From contig JADGJG010000625.1 of the NCBI GenBank assembly GCA_027596195.1, positions 1-15,281 on the forward strand: a stretch of 15,281 bases of DNA, given 5' to 3'. This document shows, piece after piece, positions 8,835 to 15,281 of the stretch. The notes under the pieces are model-generated. The model did not search any database, was not told the DNA's origin, and saw only the letters and a program-made list of their open reading frames with translations. Source of the stretch: Podochytrium sp. JEL0797 (taxonomy: Eukaryota > Chytridiomycota > Chytridiomycetes > Chytridiales > Chytriomycetaceae). A program made the position numbers and the translations under genes. Within the stretch, counting starts at the first letter, position 1, and the number at the start of each line of letters is the position of its first letter.

Positions 8835-10653
8835 TCATTCCCCGTATCTGATCTTTCCAGCCGCCTTGCTCAAAGTGTCCAAACGGTTCAAAATCTCAAC
8901 CGTTCCGCCCAACAAAGTCGTCTTGTGGAAGTGGATCCCGTGCTTCTTGCACAACTCCTCAACAATGGGCTGCGACATGTAAAAGTTGTGTCTTGGGAGC
9001 GTGGGGAACATGTGGTGCTCAATCTGGTAGTTGAGGCCTCCCGTGAACCAGTCCGAGAACGTGTTTGAGATCACGTCACGTCCGGTGCGGATTTGGAGCT
9101 CGTAAAAGTCGAATTTCTTGGCCTCCTCGACCGTGTAGACTGGCATTCCGTTGTGGTTCACAACAAAGACAAAGGCGAGCAAGAGTCCACACACGCATTC
9201 AGAAATGACAAAGAACATGACGGCGTGCAGAGGAGTGCAGAAAGTGAAAGTGAGAGTCAAGAACCAAGCCCAGTGGATCGCAAGCGTGACCTTTTCAACC
9301 TTGGCAAAGAACGGGTCAATGACCTTGTCCGACAAGTTGAAGCGGATGGAGGACGTGCACCAAGCCTAAATAATAAAAACAACCGTCAGAATTTGCAGAA
9401 ACTCCAGATCCCAAAAGAAATCGTCTACCAAACGGGCAACCCCAAGAATCGGGAAGAACAGGATTGGCTGGTGGGTGACAAAGAAGCGAGCAACGTCCGT
9501 GTCCTTGAAGTCGTGGAAAAACTCCAAAGCGTGCTCAGACCAAGCCAAGAATGGCATGGTGTTGATGTCTGGGTCCTCCCCGAAAACGTTGGGGACAGAG
9601 TGGTGCGTGCAGTGCTGAGAAATAACAAAAAAGTCAGTCACCGAGATTCACCCGTTACACTGATTGGTAACAAAATGCATACCTTGTCCTTCCACCAGCT
9701 CACAGAGAATCCCTGCCAAACGTTTCCAACAATGTATCCGACGATATCGTTGTACGTTCTGTTTTCAAACACTTGGTGGTGCAAGAAGTCGTGCGCCAAC
9801 CATCCAGATTGCTGCCAGAAAACGGCCATAAAGAGACCCGCAACAACAACAGCAAGCGTGGAAGTACGCCCGTACATAATGACCAACGCGGCAGAAACGG
9901 CACAGAGGGCAAACGTCGACACAAACTTGTAGACATAGTAGAGCTTGTTGGATTTGAACGCTCCCATGGCAACAAGCTGAGCACGAACATCTTCAATATC
10001 CTTCTTGAATTCTGTGATTCGCAGGTTCCCATCAGCTCCAAATCAAATTTAATCATGTGCCGCAATCGTTGATTACCGTTTGGCTTCGCAATCTCCTTGG
10101 GTGCCAAATCGCCCACATAGAAATCAGACATCATGGACTCGGCGTTCTCGGTGTGGAAGATTTCGAATGCACCGGATGCATCCTTTCCAATCTATACCAT
10201 TTCCTTCATCAGTTCTTATCACTCCGCCTCGAATTTTGATAACAGAAACCTGCGAGATGGCCACCGCACCACCTGGGTGGAACTTGAAGAATCCCGTTCC
10301 GGCGCCAATGTCGTACACCTTGTTGTGGATCGCCATCAGGGCGGGGCCGCCCTTCTCCACGTCCTGGATTGTCTTCTTCTTCAAGCCCGATTGCTCAACC
10401 TCAGCCCACGTGTACAACTTGATCCCTGCGTATACGGAGTCAGATTTGAATTAAAAGTACAGAGAGTGGGGGCGGCGAGGGGAGGGTTCAATCCGAGATC
10501 CTAAGCAATCCATACGAGCCCAGTGCGTCGCAAGGGGCAGGCGGCATCATTACCCCGGTACGTTCCGTTGGGGATTGTTGATCAAAAGAGTGTCCCACCC
10601 AGCCAACCAATATCGTGCTTGAAAGGGGAAGGGGGGAACAAACCAACGGCCAT
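8835..10653 (-). CDS. front-end (delta-6-type) fatty acid desaturase with N-terminal cytochrome b5 domain
   Basis: Introduces a double bond between an existing one and the carboxyl end of C18 fatty acyl chains, in the ER membrane, using its fused cytochrome b5 as electron donor. Exons (minus): 10653-10644 (tentative), 10425-10250, 10191-10077, 10011-9683, 9614-9429, 9365-8835; later introns 58-68 nt; about 448 residues (Mortierella delta-6 is ~457). The b5 domain is residues ~5-95, with heme motif HPGG at 53-56 and a second heme His in EIFHTENA. The histidine boxes are HDFLHH (174-179), HCTHH (211-215) and QIEHH (386-390), with Gln replacing His in the third box as in all front-end enzymes. 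WQQSGWLAHDFLHHQVF and FTGGLNYQIEHH fit delta-6 enzymes; the Mortierella delta-5 motifs are different. Exact regioselectivity still needs a test. The first exon is not settled (see findings). Confidence 0.93.
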
Positions 10654-10833
10654 TTTTGGAAAACTTCGCAAAAAATCCAATTTGTGGTTTTTCCGGAATC
10701 GGATCCCATGGGAGCCCCGATTTTTCCGAATAAGTCACTTCCTGATAGCATCCCCTCTCCCATCCTGCAAATCTCCCGCAAATCTTTCAAACAAAAAACA
10801 CGTCCACTAATTATCCAGTCTCAAAAAACGAGA
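10654..10833. promoter_or_regulatory. 180-bp divergent promoter between the desaturase and CFAP144 genes
   Basis: The two ATGs face away from each other across 180 bp, so both promoters must share or abut here. A CCAAT box lies at 10677-10681. The CFAP144 side ends in a C/A-rich leader with CAAAAAACA tracts. No clear TATA box was seen on either strand. Confidence 0.6.
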
Positions 10834-11402
10834 ATGGGAAAGTCGAAGGACGATAAAGCCGCCAAACAGGCCAACAACGCGTTCAACGCGTTCCAAGTCG
10901 CGGTACAAACCGAAACGATCCGCAAGGAAATGAAGCACTACAAAATCCACGAAAATTACGTGCCAGCACGCATGACCAACAGTTGAGTTTCCCGTTTCTC
11001 ATGGAATCGCGACACACGCGCGATAACACGATTCTTTTTTGATTCAAGATTGGGTTCTTGCGGACAAACCCAACAACATTGATATCCACACCAAGATTGA
11101 TACCGAGGATATTCTGCCCGTTTCGAAACGGGAGGAACACGGGATCGTTAATCGGGACCCGTTCGATCCCGCTTTTTCGACACACCATCAAGTGACCATG
11201 TCACAAGACTATGGTAACGTGCGAGGGGGGTTTTTACGAAATGAAGATTCGTGGTGTTGAAACGCGTTTTCAAAAAGGGTGGTTTTCACGCCCACTTATG
11301 AACGACACCTGCACCATGTTTCGACACCCACGCGTCGTGACTGAAATTACGCTCTTATACGGTCCATCGGATCGTAAACTCAAACTGGACAAGAAAAAAT
11401 AA
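10834..11402 (+). CDS. CFAP144: cilia- and flagella-associated protein 144 (FAM183) homologue, microtubule inner protein
   Basis: Exons are 10834-10981, 11049-11213 and 11278-11402; introns 67 and 64 nt, both phase 1; 145 residues (human FAM183A is ~134). From my knowledge of the family, CFAP144 binds inside doublet microtubules of the axoneme. Shared landmarks in order: an N-terminal basic helix with ETIRKEMKHYKIHENY; a Trp in NWVLADKP matching the family's KPMSWHDN; SQDYGWFSRPLMND across the second junction, matching QEIGW then EPLVNPQRND; and HPRVVTEITLLYG, matching HFRVYSDITLYKA. The last of these are visible only after splicing, which supports the exon model. It ends in a Lys-rich tail (KLKLDKKK). 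Its presence argues for a flagellated life stage. It is divergent with the desaturase gene and convergent with dynactin. Confidence 0.82.
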
Positions 11403-11441
11403 AAAAAAGTCATGCATCTTTTTCCTTCTAATTGTGAGGGG
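11403..11441. terminator. 39-bp spacer between convergent stop codons; overlapping 3' ends
   Basis: Only 39 bp separate the CFAP144 stop (plus) from the dynactin stop (minus). It begins with an A-run (part of an A-rich stretch from 11391). The 3' UTRs of the two genes must extend into each other, so the mRNAs can be mutually antisense at their ends. Confidence 0.6.
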
Positions 11442-14400
11442 TCACAGAAACATGGAATGCAAGCTCTGCCATTGCTTGCGCGACGTCAAGATAATCTCAT
11501 TCTGCGCGTTCTGCTTGCTTCCAATGTCCGCATACACTTTTGGAGCAGTGATTCTACCCAACAACACGGGAGGCAACATTGGCTTCGGCATCAACGTCTG
11601 AAAACAAACAACCACATCAGCGACAATATTCGCGAAAAAAAAGAACAAACAGAAACTCACCCTTCCCGTCGTCTCCTCAATCTGAACCGCCACCTTCTTG
11701 ATGGAATCCTGCAAATCCTCCCCTCGCTGAACAAGCCGCTCAATCGTCTCCACGCGTCGCTGGTGCTGGAACATGGGATCCTTCTGCATGCTCACCCACT
11801 TCCCTGGGTGTGCATCGCGTGCAGAAATGTCCACTACAGACGGCGTTGCGCAAACGCGTTGAATGTCACGCAACAGGTTCTTGGAGTCGCGCGTGATGCC
11901 TGAAACGACTGACGACGCCACGTCCATGGGTTTGTTTGTGGCGTTGACGGAGACTTTTTGGTTCGACAGCCCGCGACGCATGAGGGGGTCCACGTGTTTG
12001 AACATGGAGGCGGAGGATTTGGTGACCATGTCGGCTTTGAGTTTGGTGTTTTCGGCGCGGAGGAATCGCAACGCGGATTTGAGGGCTTCAAACTGAGGGG
12101 GGCAGGGAAGGGGTTGATTTCGTTAGACGGTTCGATTGAGTGAGTGGGAAAAGACAGCGTTACCTGAGCCGCGACATCACCGTCAATCACGATCCCTTCG
12201 TGCTGCATCGTTTGTCCACCGTGAGAATCACCAATCGATTTTTTGAACGGACTCTGCGCAATATTTCCAAGTCGACGATTCGTTGGAGGCGAGGCTGAAA
12301 AGAAAGCAAGAATGAGCCAAAACAAGTCTCCCCAGCCACCAAATCAAACACACAAAGACTCAACTCATTTTCTCAAACCGCAACGCATTCTGCTTCAACA
12401 TTTCATTCTCCTGCTCCAGCTCCGCCTTCTCCCTCGTCAACCCTTCCACCGTCTCCACATACGCACGTTCATTCTCCATCAACTTTTTGATCCTCAGTTC
12501 CTGATGATTCACTTTCCCCGACAACGCTTTATCGTCCACCGTTTTGCGCTCCAACAGGTTCAGCTTGATGCTGCGTTCGGCCTCGAGTTGCTTCTTTTCG
12601 TTCAGTTCGGACACGAGTTCGTGAATGTCAGCTTTGAGGGACTCGATGATGTTGGAGAGGTCGTTGTTGAGGAGGTAATCGCTCTTGATTTTGGTGGCGC
12701 GCGAGAGCCAAGGGGCGGAGCGGGATTCGGTGACTATTTTTCCAGAGTTCAACACACGTAAAACAAGCAACTACAGCCCAAAAACGAAAGAATATATATA
12801 CCTGGATCTATATTCATGGGATCCTCCAAACTCTCCAACACCTGCATGATATCCACATTCGTTTTCGCCAACACCGTCACGAGAGAAAGTCCCATCTGGT
12901 CCTCCGGCATTTGTAGCAACGCCTCACTCGCGTTCGAAGCGAGCGTGTTGAGCAGCGGGAGAGAGAGCTGCACGTCTTTGGATTCGAATTGGTCGCGGAT
13001 GTACGACGTGAGTTGGCCAGTGAGCTGATGCGGGGAGGGTGGCTCGCGATTTGAGTTTTTTGTGAGGACTTGGGGGTGGGGTGGGGTGGATGGGGGGCAC
13101 GAACCACAGCGAGGTAATCGATTGCCATTGTGCTGTTGCGATGGATTTGGGATAAGACGGCAACGAGCTCGTCGCTCAATGTGCTGTTGGAATTGACAAT
13201 CTTGTCAATGAAGCGGTGCAGTTTTCTGTGGAGTTGTTTTTTGCGTAAGAGCGTAGAACGGTTAAGAAACAGAAGGAAGATAAGAACGAATTGGCAAAAA
13301 AAGAATACAAACTTTGACATGGACCGGAGCGACTGCGTCCCCTGCGCAATACTAGGCATGCTCCTCAAAAACTCCAACTTGGTCTGATCCACATGCTCCC
13401 TCAAAGCCACATCTAAACCCCACGACAAAAAAATCACACATTCAGCAACAGGATGTGGCGGGAAAATAAAGCGTGCGCTTGGCGAGGTTTCACCTTCCAC
13501 TGCATCCGGCACAACAAACAGCGCCTCCAACCGCCGCATCTCAGCCTCAAACCGGTCCCCAATCGCATCCACCATTTCAATGTGGAACAGGGATTGTCGC
13601 TGCAGGTCGATTTCGGTCGAGTGTTTGTGGAGGAACGTGTCGACGAGGGTTTCGAGGTAGGCGATGCATCTTTTTGTTTGTTTGTAGTGAGGTTGGGGGG
13701 GTGGGGGTGTTGGGGGTCAGAAGAAGAGACAACAGACTACAGTTGAGTATGTCGTACTTTTGCATTTCGACCAACACGCCACGTTGTCCAATCACTTCTT
13801 CAATCTTGAGCAGCTCGATAATCACGTCGATCCTGTTCAATTTAGGGGAGGGGGAGGGATGGGAGGGAATCGAATTTGTTGGTTTGAATTCAACCGCGCA
13901 AAAGACCCACCCAAAAAAAAAACTCACTTTCGTTCGGTTCCAATCAACTCGGTATAACAACTACTAAACTGTCCAAACACTTCCTCCGAACACCCCTCCA
14001 AGAACGCCACAAGCCTCCGCGCGAGACCCATGGCCCAAAACAACTTGTGTCGCAACTGAGCGTGTGTGTGTGTGTAAGCACTAGATTCTACACCCACAAA
14101 GAGGGAATAATTCTCTACCTCAGCAACGTATGCAATCTGCTCGGGGTCCTCGATCGCCAAGAAATTGTCTTCCAAAAACATTTTGATGGTGTTGGTTTTG
14201 AACACGACGCGACGGAGGAGGAGGAGGCTCAGGATGGGCATGTGTTCCGTTTTGAAGAAAGTTTCGGGCAAGTAAATCTGGAAAAGATGGAGGAGAAGGA
14301 GGGGGAGGGGGGGTTGAAGGAGAAGCGAATTCAGAAATAAGGGGCTACAACCAACAACAAAAAAAAGGCGAACATGCCTTGAAAATATCCAACTGCTCCG

Positions 14401-15165
14401 TTGCCTGAGAAACATCGAGCTTGCGCATCTCCATATCGATTCCTTTATACTGCGCCTTGTTGCGCGAATTCTCAATCAACCGCATGCTCTCGAGGCTACT
14501 TGCGCCGTTCTGGCCCACAAGACCGTCGGGGCCAACACCCGGATGCACTCGAGACATGGCCAAGTCGCTAGAAAAACAAAGAATAGATATTAGAAAAAAC
14601 AACCATCCTCTCACAAAACAACAAACAAAAAGTAAAGGAAGCCTTACTCTTGAAGCGTTTTGCACAAGTCCCTAAACTGATGCACGGTGCGTTCCAAATC
14701 CGCCACCATCTCCTCCTGCGAATTGATTTTGCCGCGCACAGCTTCCAACATGGCGTCCTTGATATCTGATCCACACCCAACCATTGAGAAACCAACGATA
14801 CTCAAAACAAAAAAAAGGACTCACCAATCTCTTCCATCAAATCCCCCTCCAACGCCACATGTCCTTCCTCCAACTCCTCCGTCAACCCCTGCAACACTTC
14901 CATCTCCTCCACCGCCTCCTTCAACTCCTCAACACGCCCGGCGAGTTCCAAGTTCTTTCCACTCAGATACTCCACGAGTGCCGAGGCTTGCGCGGACTCG
15001 TCCACGGATTCCTTGAGGGATTCGATCTGGGACTCGGCTTCGATTAGTTGCAGGTAGATGAGGGAATCGGTTTCTTGTTGTTGGAGGGAGACGGCGAGTT
15101 CGAGTTCGAGGGCTGTGAGTTGGGTGGAGAGGTCTTTTTCGCGGGCGGCGGAGAAGTCGCGGAAT
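11442..15165 (-). CDS. DCTN1: dynactin subunit 1 (p150Glued), C-terminal ~905 residues; 5' part outside the window
   Basis: Largest dynactin subunit; bridges cytoplasmic dynein and the dynactin shoulder/Arp1 filament. The N-terminal CAP-Gly and first coiled coil lie beyond the right edge. Fourteen exons (minus): 15165-14825, 14765-14648, 14567-14378, 14277-14119, 14055-13928, 13832-13758, 13669-13494, 13412-13313, 13225-13105, 13024-12802, 12733-12365, 12294-12164, 12092-11661, 11597-11442; introns 59-100 nt, all phases consistent. Landmarks: coiled coil LVEYLSGKNLELAGRVEEL in the first exon; the dynactin domain with RKLDVSQATEQLDIFK and YLPETFFKTEHM, matching human MLPDSFM; LSLLLLRRVVFK, matching VLLLMPRLICK; a second coiled coil around ELNEKKQLEAERSIKLNLLE, ending at the LLERK/LLEKK match; and VVDISARD, matching VVDITRTS near the C-terminus. 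The donor of the intron at 13670-13757 (GTACGA) was chosen by phase. One intron (14056-14118) is in frame and stop-free and contains a (GT)7 repeat. Confidence 0.9.
13072..13097 (+). repeat. G-run cluster in a dynactin intron (quadruplex-type pattern on the plus strand)
   Basis: Runs of 5, 4, 4 and 6 G separated by one to four bases lie inside the intron 13025-13104. Similar clusters lie in other introns of the same gene at 13691-13717, 13844-13868 and 14289-14313. On the gene's own (minus) strand they are C-runs in the polypyrimidine region before the 3' splice site. Confidence 0.6.
14278..14377 (-). other. probable GC-AG intron in the dynactin gene
   Basis: The exon before it ends ...TTC AAG and is followed by GCATGT; the acceptor is CTTTTCCAG. 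The GC donor gives phase 0 on both sides and joins EQLDIFK to IYLPETFF, matching the dynactin domain. The only nearby GT, four bases further in, shifts the frame and leads to an early stop. Confidence 0.65.
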
Positions 15166-15169
15166 CTGC

Positions 15170-15189
15170 GGGGGGGGGGGGGGGGGGGG
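15170..15189 (+). repeat. 20-base poly(G) tract
   Basis: Twenty consecutive G on the plus strand. On the minus strand this is a C20 tract, immediately before the GCAG acceptor of the first visible dynactin exon, so it acts as that intron's pyrimidine tract. The exact length is likely unreliable in sequencing. Confidence 0.85.
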
Positions 15190-15257
15190 TCAGTGTCAAA
15201 TCCACACCACGGGGCATCACCAGGGGGACGACGAAATAAAAAAAGAGAGCGACTGAA

Positions 15258-15280
15258 CCACCCCCTCCGAGGGGGGGTGG
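15258..15280. repeat. G/C inverted repeat near the right edge
   Basis: CCACCCCC (15258-15265) pairs with GGGGGTGG (15273-15280) across a 7-base loop. Probably intronic sequence of the dynactin gene. It may also mark where an assembly stopped. Confidence 0.55.
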
Positions 15281-15281
15281 G

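Noticed and set aside
9093..9932. 279-codon plus-strand open frame
   Set aside because: Antisense to three desaturase exons with all histidine boxes on the minus strand; it has no recognisable domain and crosses introns of the real gene.
11049..11260. Stand-alone small ORF ending at the TGA at 11258-11260
   Set aside because: The last codons lie in the intron 11214-11277; splicing restores the CFAP144 C-terminus in frame.
13577..13967. Long frames on both strands across 13577-13967
   Set aside because: They cross two dynactin introns and the exon 13832-13758; composition comes from intronic C/G runs.
14374..14377. GT donor four bases inside the GC-AG intron
   Set aside because: Using it shifts the reading frame of the next dynactin exon into an early stop.

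Overview
The window looks like nuclear DNA of a zoosporic, chytrid-like fungus. The reasons are: compact genes with many short introns (about 49-100 nt) carrying CTAAC/CTGAC-type branch sites; fungal-type lipid genes, including a front-end desaturase with the same motifs and layout as Mortierella delta-6 enzymes; and genes for a flagellar microtubule inner protein (CFAP144) and for dynactin p150. I placed the exon joins by hand from GT/AG signals, reading-frame phase and family similarity. The phases close exactly in all seven main genes, but no transcript or database search supports them.

Layout, left to right. (1) 1-517, minus: a weakly supported two-exon gene running off the left edge. (2) 916-2479, plus: a GNAT-type acetyltransferase, two exons. 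(3) 2971-4296, plus: a 1-acyl-glycerol-3-phosphate acyltransferase (LPAAT), four exons, one of them 34 nt. (4) 4632-5564, plus: an intronless short-chain dehydrogenase/reductase. (5) 5565-6300: 736 bp between convergent genes with no gene that I can see. (6) 6301-8615, minus: a nine-exon multi-OB-fold protein related to RPA1/SHLD2/MEIOB. (7) 8835-10653, minus: a cytochrome-b5-fused delta-6-type fatty acid desaturase, six exons. (8) 10834-11402, plus: a CFAP144 (FAM183) homologue, three exons, divergent from the desaturase across 180 bp. (9) 11442-15165, minus: 14 exons encoding the C-terminal ~905 residues of dynactin subunit 1 (p150Glued). It converges on CFAP144 with only 39 bp between the stop codons and continues past the right edge.

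The genes do not form one pathway. LPAAT and the desaturase both act in membrane lipid synthesis at the ER. CFAP144 and dynactin both belong to the microtubule/flagellum world. No mobile element, CRISPR array, tRNA or rRNA was seen.

The most unusual signal is compositional and is not a gene. In most exons, on either strand, codon choice moves from C-ending at the exon's 5' end to G/T-ending at its 3' end, and it resets at the next intron. Several dynactin introns also carry long C-runs (G-runs on the plus strand). Other points worth a look are a probable GC-AG intron in dynactin, the divergent OB-fold protein, and a frame-preserving intron at that protein's zinc-binding site.
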